A DNA stretch of 64,000 bases from ZC4RG30 sp963812195 (lineage in GTDB: Bacteria; Pseudomonadota; Gammaproteobacteria; Steroidobacterales; Steroidobacteraceae): positions 169,334 to 233,333 of the forward strand of contig CAWEUI010000011.1 in NCBI GenBank assembly GCA_963812195.1, in the 5' to 3' direction. The notes under the pieces were generated by a model. The model made no database searches and was not told the DNA's origin. It saw only the letters and a program-made list of their open reading frames with translations. Positions 42,085 through 51,379 of this stretch are shown here, in pieces. Position 1 is the first letter of the stretch. Each line of letters begins with the position of its first letter. Position numbers and translations under genes: made by a program.

Positions 42085-43317
42085 GTGAACGAAGTAATGC
42101 CGAACGGTGCGGATACGGCGTGGCTGTTGACGGCCACCGGACTGGTCCTGTTCATGACGTTGCCGGGGCTGGCGCTGTTCTACAGCGGCCTGGTGCGCGG
42201 CAAGAATTCACTGTCCATCCTGGTGCAGTGCTTCGCCATCACCGCGCTGGTGTCGGTGCTGTGGTTCGCGGTGGGCTACAGCCTGGCGTTCCGCGACGGC
42301 GGCAGCGCCAATGCATTGATCGGCGGACTGGACCGCACCCTGTTCGGTGGCCTGCAGCGCGGCAGCCTGCGCGGCACCATTCCCGAAACCCTGTTCGCCA
42401 TGTTCCAGATGACCTTCGCCATCATCACCCCGGCGCTGGTCATCGGCGGCTACGCCGAGCGCATCCGCTTCAGCGCCGTGCTGTGGTTCAGCGGGCTGTG
42501 GCTGCTGCTGGTGTACGTGCCGGTGGCGCACTGGGTGTGGGGCGGCGGCTGGCTCGAGCAGCGCGGCGTGATGGACTTCGCCGGCGGCATCGTGGTGCAC
42601 GTCAACGCGGGCACGGCCGCGCTGGTGTGCGCGCTGGTGCTGGGCCGCCGCCGCGGCTTTCCGCATGTGCCGATGCCGCCGCACAGCCTGCCGCTGGCCG
42701 CCTGCGGCGCGGGCATGTTGTGGGTGGGCTGGTTCGGCTTCAACGGCGGCAGCGCACTGGCCGCCAACGGCACCGCCACCATGGCGGTGCTGACCACGCA
42801 CCTGGGCGCATCGGCCGGCGCCTTCGCGTGGATGCTGATGGAGTGGCAGCGCTACGGCAAACCCAGCCTGCTGGGCGTGATCACCGGCATGGTGGCGGGT
42901 CTGGGCACCATCACGCCGGCTTCGGGCTTCGTCGGCCCCGGCGGCGCATTGCTGATCGGTTTCGTCGCCGGGCTGGTGTGCTTCGAGAGCACGCAGCTGT
43001 TGAAGCGTCGCCTGCACCTGGATGATTCGCTGGACGTGTCGCCGGTGCACGGCGTGGGCGGTGTGGTCGGCACCTTGCTCACCGGCGTATTCGCCGCGGC
43101 CGCGCTCGGCGGCAGCGGCTTCACATTGCAGAAGAGCATTGGCGCGCAGCTCGGCGTGCAGGCGCTGGGTATCCTGGCCACGATGCTCTGGTGCGGGCTG
43201 ATCACCTGGGGGCTGCTGAAGATCCTCGATGCCACGCTTGGTCTGCGTGTCAGCGAAGACCAGGAGTCCGAAGGTCTGGACCTGGCCCAGCACGGCGAGC
43301 GCGGTTACAACCTCTAG
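42085..43317 (+). CDS. amt: Ammonium transporter
   Basis: A 410-aa Amt/Rh channel with eleven predicted TM segments: LALFYSGLVRGKNSLSILVQ, the VHVNAGTAALVCALVLG region with a pore His, WFGFNGGSALAANGTATMAV and VHGVGGVVGTLLTGVFAAAA with the second pore His. It conducts ammonium across the inner membrane. A glnK gene usually adjoins amt in proteobacteria but is not present on either side here. The start at 42085 is a GTG about 15 codons before the first TM segment. Confidence 0.94.
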   Translation: MNEVMPNGADTAWLLTATGLVLFMTLPGLALFYSGLVRGKNSLSILVQCFAITALVSVLWFAVGYSLAFRDGGSANALIGGLDRTLFGGLQRGSLRGTIPETLFAMFQMTFAIITPALVIGGYAERIRFSAVLWFSGLWLLLVYVPVAHWVWGGGWLEQRGVMDFAGGIVVHVNAGTAALVCALVLGRRRGFPHVPMPPHSLPLAACGAGMLWVGWFGFNGGSALAANGTATMAVLTTHLGASAGAFAWMLMEWQRYGKPSLLGVITGMVAGLGTITPASGFVGPGGALLIGFVAGLVCFESTQLLKRRLHLDDSLDVSPVHGVGGVVGTLLTGVFAAAALGGSGFTLQKSIGAQLGVQALGILATMLWCGLITWGLLKILDATLGLRVSEDQESEGLDLAQHGERGYNL

Positions 43318-43346
43318 AGGGTCGCGCTTGCCCGCTCCAGCACGGT

Positions 43347-43368
43347 GGCCGGCGGATTGACGCCGGCC
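43347..43368. terminator. GC hairpin between convergent amt and spoIIM-like genes
   Basis: GGCCGGCG (43347-43354) and CGCCGGCC (43361-43368) form a perfect 8-bp stem around GATTGA. There is no T tract, so it may act as a weak or Rho-assisted bidirectional stop in the 64-bp gap. Confidence 0.4.
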
Positions 43369-43381
43369 GCAGGGTCATTGC

Positions 43382-44377
43382 TCAACGCTGGCGGTGCTGC
43401 AGCGTTGCAGGGCCGGATCTGGCGGGTCTGAACGGCCTGCCGGTCAGTGCCATCACCATCAGCGACCAGTAGCACACGCCAATCACCACGCGACTGGACA
43501 GCGGGAAGGTGGGGTTGGGCGATATGAAGCCCTCGATCAGACCGGCGCCGACCAGCAACAGCGCGCACAGCAGCACCAGCGGCGCCATGGCGTGCATGCA
43601 GCGCTGGAAGGATTCGCGGCGCGTGGGATGGGTGGGCCGGATCAGTGACTCTCCGAGCGCCGCGCCAATGGCCCCGGCAATGCAGATGACGGACAGCTCG
43701 ACCATGCCGTGCGCGACGATGAACTCGAACAGCCGGCCGGCCAGTCCGTGCTGATGGGTGAACGCGAAAGCGCCGCCCAACATGAGCCCGTTGGTGAAGA
43801 TGATGTAGAAGGTTCCGATTCCGAAGAAGAACCCGGCGCAGATCGCGAACACGCTCACGGCGATGTTGTTGGAGAAGATGCGCACGGAGAGCAGCGAGGA
43901 CGGCGCAACGTTCAGGATGTCGTCCGTCCACAGCTTGCCTTTCTCCACGCTCTGGATCATGTGGTCGCTGGCGATCAGGCTGACCAGCTCCGGGAACGTG
44001 CTGATGAGCCACCATCCGGCCGCGGCACTCATTACGAACAGCGCGACGATCCACGCGATGCGCTGGCGCAGCCCGCTCACCGTGCGCGGGATGTCCGTGC
44101 GCAGCATGTCCAGCAGCGCGGCGCGGCCGCCGTGCGGCTTGCGGCGGATCAGTTCGTGCAGCTGCAGGTACAGGCTCTGCAGACTGGCGGTCACCCGCGT
44201 GCCGGGTAGCAGGCGCCGCGCGCTGGCCAGATCGCGCGCCAGGCTCCGATAGCCCTCCACCGAGTGCAGCGCTTCGTCGACCGAGACATTGCGTCGCCGC
44301 CGCAAGTCGGCGATCCGGTCGGCCAGTCCGGTCCATGCGGCGACGCGGGAGGAAATCCAGGTGCGCGCCGCATCCAT
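43382..44377 (-). CDS. SpoIIM/DUF95-family integral membrane protein
   Basis: A 331-aa protein with a long cytoplasmic N-terminal helical part (about 1-105) and roughly six TM segments after it. The diagnostic blocks are ISTFPELVSLIASDHMIQSV and IFSNNIAVSVFAICAGFFFG, then AHGMVELSVICIAGAIGAAL. In Bacillus SpoIIM belongs to the engulfment complex; proteobacterial homologues occur with RDD, MoxR and DUF58 genes and have no known role. It overlaps the RDD stop (TGATG), so both are made together. Confidence 0.88.
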   Translation of the reverse strand: MDAARTWISSRVAAWTGLADRIADLRRRRNVSVDEALHSVEGYRSLARDLASARRLLPGTRVTASLQSLYLQLHELIRRKPHGGRAALLDMLRTDIPRTVSGLRQRIAWIVALFVMSAAAGWWLISTFPELVSLIASDHMIQSVEKGKLWTDDILNVAPSSLLSVRIFSNNIAVSVFAICAGFFFGIGTFYIIFTNGLMLGGAFAFTHQHGLAGRLFEFIVAHGMVELSVICIAGAIGAALGESLIRPTHPTRRESFQRCMHAMAPLVLLCALLLVGAGLIEGFISPNPTFPLSSRVVIGVCYWSLMVMALTGRPFRPARSGPATLQHRQR

Positions 44378-45111
44378 CAGCGCGTGGCTCCACCGCCGCC
44401 GAGCGCCACCAGACGTTTGCGCAGGTCATCGTCGGACATCCCGGCCAGCGACGCCTGCGGTTCCGCGCCGATTCGTTGCAGCAGCTCGCGGGCAATGGCG
44501 ACGCGACTGTCCACTTCCATTCCCCGCCACCGTTCGAGCAACTGGTCGATCAGATCCTGGGCGTTGGGATCCAGGCCGGTCGCGGCAGCGCGATTGCCCA
44601 ATCGCGCGATGCCCTTGTCGGCGCCGGGTTCGTTCCTGATCAGCAGTGTGCCCGCCGCCATATCGCCGATGCGCAGGTGCTGCGCACTGACAAACGTGCA
44701 TATCAAGCCGACCAGGTAGAACAGCGGCAGGGAGTCGATCAGGCGGAATGCATTGCGGATCAGCACGGCCCCGGCGCCCGGCGGTCCGCCATCGCGGGTC
44801 ACGATGCGCACGCCGGCCATGCGCTTGCCCGGTGACTGGCCACGCAGCAGCAGTTCCACGACCGGGTGGTACAGCAGATAGATGGCAAAGGGCGGTCCGG
44901 CGATCAGCGTCGCAGTCCAGGGTCCGTTGCCAGCTTCTATCCGCGGGGCGCCGTTGACGGTCAGCATGGCCGCAAAGAGCCAGGCGAGCGCGAGCAGGAT
45001 CCGGATGTGCCAGTCGATGAGGAAGGCATATGCCCGGCTGCCCGTAGCGGCGATCTGCAGCGACAGGTCCACACCCGTCATGCCCTGTACGGTGAATTCA
45101 TCCCTGACCAT
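44377..45111 (-). CDS. RDD-family membrane protein
   Basis: A 244-aa protein with the RDD pattern: SRAYAFLIDWHIRILLALAW, a second TM segment around ATLIAGPPFAIYLLYHPVVE, GQSPGKRMAGVRIV and NAFRLIDSLPLFYLVGLICT. The C-terminal 90 residues are cytoplasmic and helical. RDD proteins are of unknown role, with ion exchange shown for a few. It is divergent from the YciC-like gene (164 bp between starts) and coupled to the SpoIIM-like gene. Confidence 0.88.
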   Translation of the reverse strand: MVRDEFTVQGMTGVDLSLQIAATGSRAYAFLIDWHIRILLALAWLFAAMLTVNGAPRIEAGNGPWTATLIAGPPFAIYLLYHPVVELLLRGQSPGKRMAGVRIVTRDGGPPGAGAVLIRNAFRLIDSLPLFYLVGLICTFVSAQHLRIGDMAAGTLLIRNEPGADKGIARLGNRAAATGLDPNAQDLIDQLLERWRGMEVDSRVAIARELLQRIGAEPQASLAGMSDDDLRKRLVALGGGGATR

Positions 45112-45275
45112 CGTTCGCCAATCCTACATGAGGATTTCGGGGGGCACGCCGCCGGTTCGCGGGGCAACGGCGACAATCCGATTCTGCTAAATTGGCTCGC
45201 GCAATCGCTGGTGCAGAGCTGCCGGCCACAACAAGAAAGCCTCTCGACACAACGGCCCAAGTCCTGGAGGGATCC

Positions 45276-46103
45276 ATGTCTTTAATGCCCACTGCGCCGA
45301 GTTCCATCGGTGGCGTACTCGACAGCGCCTTCCGCCTGTACGGCAAGAGTCTGTTCCCCTGCATGCCCATCACGATCGTGGCGGTGCTGCTGACTGTCGT
45401 GCCGGCCATCATCATTACCCACACCATGCAGTTGCAGGCGGCCCGCAATCCGCAGGCAGTGCTGGAGATGGTGAGATCGCCCCGCATCTGGCTCGTATAC
45501 CTGGCCATCATCGCCGTCGGGTGCGTGACCTATGGCGCATTGTTCGCCCGCATCGATGCGATCGCCCGCGGCGAGCCCATGTCGACCGGCGGTGCGTTCG
45601 CCATAGGCCTGAAGCGTGCACCGTTCGCCCTCGTGGTGAGCGTGTTGTTCGCGGTGATGGTCGGGATAGGCTCCATCCTGTTTATCGTTCCGGGCATCTA
45701 CCTGTGGGGCCTGTTCCAGCTCGCGTTCGTGGTGGTGATCGTGGAGCGCGCGGGCATTCTCGGATCGCTCAGCACGAGCGCCAGGCTCGTCACAGGCAAC
45801 TGGTGGCGCTCGAACGTCATCGTGTTCGTGTCCTTCGTCATCTTGTTCGTGCTGCTCTTCGTGATCACCTTCGTCGCCGCTCTCGTCGCGGGCATCTTCG
45901 GTGCGGCCGCGGGCGCGGCCGCCAACCCCGCGGGGGTCGTGTCAACCTTCCAGCTCATCCAGCAGATCGTCTCGGCCGTCATGAACCTGTTCATCATGTC
46001 GTTCCTGCCGAGCGTGCTGCTGGCCGTCTACCACGATCTGAAGCTGCGCAAGGAAGGCGGTGACCTGGCGGCCCGTGTGGGTGAGCTGAACCCCGCGGGT
46101 TGA
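45276..46103 (+). CDS. YciC-like multi-pass membrane protein
   Basis: A 275-aa protein with about six TM segments. It starts SSIGGVLDSAFRLYGKSLFP, the pattern of the YciC/GdpD-membrane-domain family, and includes IVPGIYLWGLFQLAFVVVIV and a long Ile/Val/Phe-rich segment near residues 190-215. A good ribosome-binding site (TGGAGGGAT) precedes ATG 45276. It is the first gene of a forward run whose members overlap by a few bases each. Its role is unknown. Confidence 0.82.
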   Translation: MSLMPTAPSSIGGVLDSAFRLYGKSLFPCMPITIVAVLLTVVPAIIITHTMQLQAARNPQAVLEMVRSPRIWLVYLAIIAVGCVTYGALFARIDAIARGEPMSTGGAFAIGLKRAPFALVVSVLFAVMVGIGSILFIVPGIYLWGLFQLAFVVVIVERAGILGSLSTSARLVTGNWWRSNVIVFVSFVILFVLLFVITFVAALVAGIFGAAAGAAANPAGVVSTFQLIQQIVSAVMNLFIMSFLPSVLLAVYHDLKLRKEGGDLAARVGELNPAG

Positions 46104-47035
46104 TGTCCGCGCTGCGGCACCTGACGTTCGCGCTTGCCGCATGGCTGCTGTGCGGCCACGCCTGTGCCGCCGCGCTGGATACGCTGGATGGCTGTGCCGC
46201 GCAGGCGCCGACGCAGGCGAAGGGGATCGAGGCGCTGCAGGCGGCGTGCCCCGGCCTGGAGTCCGCGCTGCGCGAGCTGGGCTTCGTCGCCATGCTGCCC
46301 GATGACTGGCGTAGCACGCTGACCCGGCACGGCCTGGCCGACCTGGATGAGCTTGCCCATCACTATGCCGCTACGCCGGCACGGACGCGGCCCGATCCCG
46401 GCGCGATGCACGGCGTGCTGGATCAGCTGGCGCAGGAGCAGGTGCACCCGCCCCGGTCCTGGTGGAGTGCCTTCACCGACTGGCTGCGCGGCTGGCTGGG
46501 CAGTCACGATGCGGATTCGTCCTCGTGGTTCAATCGTCTGCTGAACCACATCTCCGCATCCGCCAGTTTGATCAAGGCAGTGACTTACGTGCTGCTGTTT
46601 GTCACGGTGGCCGCGGCCCTCGCCTTCATCTTCAATGAGTTGGGCATCGCTGGAGTGCTGTCGCCGCGCGCACGGGCCGACGGCCAGAGCGGTACGGCCG
46701 CACTGCCCAGGCGCGAGCCCGGGGCGCAGGGCGCGGTCAACCTGGACGACGTCGCGCCGCGGGATCGGCCGCGCCTGCTGCTGCGTTTGCTGGTGGCGCG
46801 GCTGCTGGCCAACGGGCAGCTGCGCGCGGACCGCAGCCTCACGCATCGGGAGCTGGTGCGGGACAGCGCGTTCGACGATGCCGAAAGTCGTGCGCGGTTC
46901 GCGCGCGTGACGGAACTGGCCGAGCAGGTGCTGTACGGATCCGGCGAGGCCGCCTCGCCACAGGCCGGCGCCGTCATAGCCGACGGCCGCGACCTGCTGC
47001 GCCAATTGCAGCCGCGCGAGGCCGGCCCCGCGTGA
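46103..47035 (+). CDS. DUF4129 domain-containing membrane protein
   Basis: A 310-aa protein with signal peptide (LTFALAAWLLCGHACA), a periplasmic stretch, one TM segment near residues 155-175 (AVTYVLLFVTVAAALAFIFN) and a cytoplasmic DUF4129 domain (RLLLRLLVARLLANGQLRAD, SLTHRELVRDSAF, FARVTELAEQVLYG). The family lies with MoxR/DUF58/DUF4350 genes in many bacteria. Start and stop overlap neighbours (TGATG at 46101, ATGA-type at 47032), showing tight coupling. Confidence 0.85.
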   Translation: MSALRHLTFALAAWLLCGHACAAALDTLDGCAAQAPTQAKGIEALQAACPGLESALRELGFVAMLPDDWRSTLTRHGLADLDELAHHYAATPARTRPDPGAMHGVLDQLAQEQVHPPRSWWSAFTDWLRGWLGSHDADSSSWFNRLLNHISASASLIKAVTYVLLFVTVAAALAFIFNELGIAGVLSPRARADGQSGTAALPRREPGAQGAVNLDDVAPRDRPRLLLRLLVARLLANGQLRADRSLTHRELVRDSAFDDAESRARFARVTELAEQVLYGSGEAASPQAGAVIADGRDLLRQLQPREAGPA

Positions 47036-48330
47036 AGGAGCGACTCGTCACACTGGGACTGGCACTGGGTGCCTTTGCGGTGTTCTATGCCCTGTTCGTT
47101 CCCAAACCCGGCGTGAACGCCGACCGCGTGGCCCTGCCTGTCAGTACGGAGGTGCGGGACGCGGGCTACCAGGCCATGTGGCGCTGGCTGGGTACGCAGG
47201 GCATAGCGGCGGTGTCATTCCGGGATCGGTATTCCGGTCTGGCCCGCCGCGGCAACAACGATACCGGCAATCTGCTGATCGCCACGGTGCCGCAACAGGT
47301 GCCCGTGCGCGCCAACGAGCTGCCGGCCCTGCAGGCGTGGGTGCGTCGCGGCAACACGCTGCTGGTGCTGGCCGCCCTGGACGACACGCCGCGCTGGGCC
47401 GTGCTGTCCGGCGCGGATCAGTTGACCGCGCTGACGGGAATGACCGGCATCAGGTTCTCGGTGATCACTTCCGGGAAGGCCGGAAACGAGGCGGCGCCGG
47501 GCGTGAGTCGCGCTGCCTCCGTGCGCCAGGCATTGCAGAGGCTCGTCGAGAAGCAGAGCAGCCAGATCGTCGCGCGCGGATCGCATCCGTTGCTGGCCGG
47601 GGTCGGATCCGTGCTCGCGCAGTCCGGGCTTCCGGCTTCGCACTGGCGCGCGCGCAGCGCGGATGACGCGCCGCTGCTGGCGCTGGCCGAGCGCACCGAC
47701 CGCGCGGCCGGCAACAGTGCCGCCGAGCCGGCCGTGTGGCTGCGACGCGATGGACAGGGCCAGATCCTGGTGCTCGGCTTCGCCAGCCCGCTGAGCAATG
47801 CGCTCATCGGCCAGCAGGACAATGCGCGCCTGTTCGCCAACATCGTGGCGTGGTCCGTGGCGCCGCACGGTGTCGTGTTGTTCGACGATGCCCATCAGGG
47901 CCTGGTCGACTACTACGACGCCAGGGCCTTCTTCGGGGATCCGCGCCTGCATCGCAGCCTGTTGTGGCTGTGTGCGCTGTGGCTGCTGTTCGTGCTGGGC
48001 TGGCAGCGCCTGCGACCACAAGTCGACGCCTGGAGTCCGATGGACGTGACCACCTTCATCAAGGTGACCGGTGGCTTCATCGCCGGCAAGGTGCAGGTCA
48101 ATGCGGTGGGCCAGCGCCTGCTGCGCAACTTCTTCAACCGCATCCGGCAGCGCCTTGCCCTGCCGCAAAACGGTGAACCGGTGTGGGAATGGCTGTCGGC
48201 ACAGGCCAGCATTCCGGCGCACGACCTGCAGGAGCTGCGGCATCTGCACGAACTTGCGCAGTCCAGGCAGCGGGTCGATCTGATCCGCATTCAGAACAGT
48301 TTGACCAGAATGGCGGGAAATCTCCTATGA
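47032..48330 (+). CDS. DUF4350 domain-containing membrane protein
   Basis: A 432-aa protein with an N-terminal anchor (LVTLGLALGAFAVFYALFVP), an extracytoplasmic DUF4350 domain, and a TM segment near residue 315 (LLWLCALWLLFVLGW). The DUF4350 blocks are LPALQAWVRRGNTLLVLAAL and GVVLFDDAHQGLVDYYDARA. A cytoplasmic tail follows. The fold resembles a GATase-like domain in other members. Function unknown; it works presumably with the adjacent MoxR ATPase and DUF58 protein. Overlaps both neighbours by 4 nt. Confidence 0.85.
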   Translation: MKERLVTLGLALGAFAVFYALFVPKPGVNADRVALPVSTEVRDAGYQAMWRWLGTQGIAAVSFRDRYSGLARRGNNDTGNLLIATVPQQVPVRANELPALQAWVRRGNTLLVLAALDDTPRWAVLSGADQLTALTGMTGIRFSVITSGKAGNEAAPGVSRAASVRQALQRLVEKQSSQIVARGSHPLLAGVGSVLAQSGLPASHWRARSADDAPLLALAERTDRAAGNSAAEPAVWLRRDGQGQILVLGFASPLSNALIGQQDNARLFANIVAWSVAPHGVVLFDDAHQGLVDYYDARAFFGDPRLHRSLLWLCALWLLFVLGWQRLRPQVDAWSPMDVTTFIKVTGGFIAGKVQVNAVGQRLLRNFFNRIRQRLALPQNGEPVWEWLSAQASIPAHDLQELRHLHELAQSRQRVDLIRIQNSLTRMAGNLL

Positions 48331-49268
48331 ACTCAGCCCTGCAATCCCTCGAACAGCGCCTGCAAACCGGATTGGGACCCATCGTCTTCGGCATGGAGCC
48401 GATCATCCGTGCGCTGACCGTGGCCGTGGTGGCGCGCGGACACGTGCTGCTGCAGGGCCCGCCGGGTCTGGGCAAGACGTTGCTGAGCAAGTCCCTCGCG
48501 GCGGCACTGGGCGGCGCGTTCAAGCGCGTCCAGGGCACGGCCGACCTGATGCCGTCGGACATCATCGGTGTGCACGTCTACGAGAACGTGAAGAGCGAGT
48601 TCGTGTTCCGGCCGGGTCCGATCTTCGCCGACGTGCTGCTGGCCGATGAGATCAACCGCGCCGGGCCCAAGACCCAGTCGGCCTTGCTGGAGGCCATGGA
48701 GGAGCGTCAGGTCAGCGCCGACGGACGGCAGTATTCACTGCCGGCGGACTTCCTGGTGATCGCCACGCAGAACCCGCGCGACTTCGAGGGTACCTACCCG
48801 TTGCCGGAGTCGCAGCTCGACCGCTTCATGCTGCGCATCGATCTGCGCTATCCGTCGCGCGAGCACGAGCAGCAGGTGCTGCAGCAGTACGGCAGGATGG
48901 TTGCCACCGGGCTGCCGGCCATCGAGCCGGTGCCCGGCGATGCGCTGGCGGCCGCCCGCGCGCAGGTGGACGCGGTGCATGTGGCACCGGAGCTGTCCGG
49001 CTACGTGATCGACCTGGCCGGTGCCTCGCGGCAGCACGCGCACGTGGCGCTGGGCCTGTCCACGCGCGGCGCGCTGGCGTTGCTGCGTACCGCGCGCATT
49101 CACGCGGCTTTGAGCGGCGCGCAGTTCGTGACTCCCGACGACGTGAAGGCAATGGCGCCGCTGGTCATGCCGCATCGTCTGGTGCCGACTCCGGAAGCGC
49201 TGCTGGAAGGCGTGAGTGAGTCCGACGTGGTGCAGCGCCTGCTGGAGCTGGTGCCGGTGCCCAAATGA
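48327..49268 (+). CDS. MoxR-family AAA+ ATPase
   Basis: A 313-aa ATPase. Walker A is GPPGLGKT and Walker B LLADEIN, with sensor and Arg-finger elements IATQNPRDFEGTYPLPESQL and DRFMLRIDLRYP. MoxR proteins act as chaperones in assembling complexes and metal centres, generally with a VWA/DUF58 partner. The next gene encodes that partner and overlaps by 4 nt. ATG 48327 also overlaps the DUF4350 stop. Confidence 0.94.
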   Translation: MNSALQSLEQRLQTGLGPIVFGMEPIIRALTVAVVARGHVLLQGPPGLGKTLLSKSLAAALGGAFKRVQGTADLMPSDIIGVHVYENVKSEFVFRPGPIFADVLLADEINRAGPKTQSALLEAMEERQVSADGRQYSLPADFLVIATQNPRDFEGTYPLPESQLDRFMLRIDLRYPSREHEQQVLQQYGRMVATGLPAIEPVPGDALAAARAQVDAVHVAPELSGYVIDLAGASRQHAHVALGLSTRGALALLRTARIHAALSGAQFVTPDDVKAMAPLVMPHRLVPTPEALLEGVSESDVVQRLLELVPVPK

Positions 49269-50563
49269 ACCTGCAGCGCCGGGCCATGCTGCTCGCCGTG
49301 CTCACTGCGCTGATCGCGGTGCTCGGCGACTGGAGCGGCAGCGCGACACTGGCGATGCTGTGGCGGGTGCCGGCCGGCCTGCTGCTGCTGGGCCTGGCGT
49401 ACGAGTCGCTGGTCGTGCGTCGCGCGCGCGTGGCGCTGGTGATGGATGCCGCCGCACCCTGGTATCTGGGACGGGCCAATCAGGTGCGCATGTATTTCGA
49501 ACAGCATCTGCGGCGCGCCGTGGCGATCGAGTGCGCGCCGGCCGGGCCGGCGCCATTCAATCTGGATTTCAGTGTCCGCAGGCTGCACGTGCCGGCGGCG
49601 GAGCGCGCCATGCTGGGAGTCGAGGTGACGCCGCGCCGCCTGGGAAGCTTTCGCTGGCCCGCGCAGCGCATTCGCGTGACCGGCCCCCTGGGCCTGGCGT
49701 CCTGGTCGCGTCGGCTGGACGTCGATTGGGAGGCGCGCGTCGCGCCGGACCTGCTGCGCAGCGCGCACGGGTCAGGCGGGTTGGGCGCGGTCGGCCACCG
49801 GGTCAGCACGCAGCGCGGCTCGGGAGCCGAGCTGCTGCAACTGCGCCGCTATGAGCCCGGCGACCCACCACGCTTCATCGACTGGAAGGCCAGCGCCCGC
49901 ACGCAGCGTCTGATCAGCCGCGACTTTACCGAGGACCAGCATCTGGAAGTGGTCGTGGTGCTCGATGCCGGACGATCCAGCGGCTTGCGCGCCGGTGCGC
50001 TGGACCGCTTCGGTTACTACGTCAATGCGGCCGCGCGCCTGGCGCAGTACGTGGTGACCCGGGATGATCTGATCGGGCTGGTGGTCTACTCCGATCAGCC
50101 GCTGCTGGCATTGCCGCCGGCGCGAGGCAAGCATGCGGTCATGCGCCTGCGCCGCGCGCTGGCGGGACTGCAGGTTACCGGCAGCGAATCCAATCCCGTG
50201 CAGGCCGCGATGCGCGTGCGCTCGCTGGTGCGTCAGCGCAGCCTGGTGGTACTGCTGACGGACCTGGACGATGCCGATGTCGCCAGTCAGCTGCTGGCCG
50301 CGGTGCGCCTGCTGTTGCCCAAGCACCTGCCTTTCATCGCGGGCCTGTCCAGCGTGGCCGCGCAAGAGCTGGGCAGGGCACCTGCCCGGCACTGGCGCGA
50401 TCCGTTCGAGGCACTGGCGGCGCAGGAGTACTGCACCGGGCTCGAGCGCAAGGCACAGGCGCTGCGCGTGCTGGGTGCTCCGGCGCTGGTGGCACGTCCC
50501 GAACAGCTGGAAGATGCCATTCTGGAAGCCTACGGAAATTTCCGCCAACGGCGGCGCATCTGA
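49265..50563 (+). CDS. DUF58 domain-containing (VWA-like) protein
   Basis: A 432-aa protein with two short N-terminal TM segments and a DUF58 block LQLRRYEPGDPPRFIDWKAS, followed by a VWA-like fold (HLEVVVVLDAGRSSGLRAG, with D-x-x-x-S near a MIDAS site, and LVVLLTDLDDADV). DUF58 proteins are the usual partners of MoxR ATPases. It is the last gene of the forward run and is followed by 58 bp before the convergent pteridine reductase gene. Confidence 0.9.
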   Translation: MNLQRRAMLLAVLTALIAVLGDWSGSATLAMLWRVPAGLLLLGLAYESLVVRRARVALVMDAAAPWYLGRANQVRMYFEQHLRRAVAIECAPAGPAPFNLDFSVRRLHVPAAERAMLGVEVTPRRLGSFRWPAQRIRVTGPLGLASWSRRLDVDWEARVAPDLLRSAHGSGGLGAVGHRVSTQRGSGAELLQLRRYEPGDPPRFIDWKASARTQRLISRDFTEDQHLEVVVVLDAGRSSGLRAGALDRFGYYVNAAARLAQYVVTRDDLIGLVVYSDQPLLALPPARGKHAVMRLRRALAGLQVTGSESNPVQAAMRVRSLVRQRSLVVLLTDLDDADVASQLLAAVRLLLPKHLPFIAGLSSVAAQELGRAPARHWRDPFEALAAQEYCTGLERKAQALRVLGAPALVARPEQLEDAILEAYGNFRQRRRI

Positions 50564-50621
50564 AGCGGCAAGTGGCGACTGAGGGCTGCGGCACGGCAGG
50601 TCTGCCGCCTGATCCGTTGCT

Positions 50622-51368
50622 TCAGGTATTGGCGCTGCGCCCGCCGTCCACCGCCAGGATCTGGCCGGTGACGTAGGGCGCCTCGGCCGCGAAGAACAGT
50701 GCCGCGCGGGCGATGTCCTCGGGCGAGCCGCGCCGCTTGAGCAGGGTCTTGTCGATGATGGCCTGCTTCATCTGCTCGGTGAGCCCGTGCTCGGGGAACT
50801 CCACGGGCCCGGGCGCGATGCCGTTGACGCGCACTTCGGGGGCCAGTTCGCGCGCCAGCGACTGCGTGAGCATGATCAGCCCGGCCTTGGCCGGGCTGTA
50901 CGCCACGTGATGGCGCAGCGGCCGCATGCCGTGGATGTCCACCATGTTCAGGATGAGCCCGTTGCGCGCCTTCAGGTGCGGGGCCGCGGCCTGCGACAGG
51001 AACAGGGGCGCGCGCAGGTTGGTGCCCATCAGATCGTCCCAGTCCTTCTCGGTGATCTGGCCCACCGGCGTGGCGTAGAACGTGGAGGCATTGTTGATGA
51101 GGATGTCCAGGTGCCCGAAGCGCGCCACGGTGGCCTCCACCAGCGGCTCGAGCATCTTCAGGTTGAGCAGGTCGCCGCCCAGCGTGGCCACCGAGCCCGC
51201 ACGTGCGGCCTCCAGTTCGGCGGCCAGTGCCTGCGCGTCATTCACCGAGCGGTGGTAGTGCAATGCGATGGTGGCGCCGGCCGCATGCAGTTTGCGCGCG
51301 ATGGCAGCGCCCACGCGCCGCGCCGCGCCGGTGATCAGGACTACCTTGTCCGAGAGGCTCTGTTCCAC
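50622..51368 (-). CDS. Pteridine reductase (SDR family, FolM-like)
   Basis: A 248-aa short-chain dehydrogenase. The cofactor motif is TGAARRVG, the T-G-x-x-x-R-x-G version found in pteridine reductases and giving NADPH preference, and the catalytic pair is in YSPAKAG. It reduces dihydrobiopterin or dihydrofolate-type pterins and can back up dihydrofolate reductase. It belongs functionally with folB and folK in this window, though 9 kb away. Start lies 11 bp from the divergent MidA-type gene. Confidence 0.88.
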   Translation of the reverse strand: MEQSLSDKVVLITGAARRVGAAIARKLHAAGATIALHYHRSVNDAQALAAELEAARAGSVATLGGDLLNLKMLEPLVEATVARFGHLDILINNASTFYATPVGQITEKDWDDLMGTNLRAPLFLSQAAAPHLKARNGLILNMVDIHGMRPLRHHVAYSPAKAGLIMLTQSLARELAPEVRVNGIAPGPVEFPEHGLTEQMKQAIIDKTLLKRRGSPEDIARAALFFAAEAPYVTGQILAVDGGRSANT

Positions 51369-51379
51369 AATGCGAGCTT

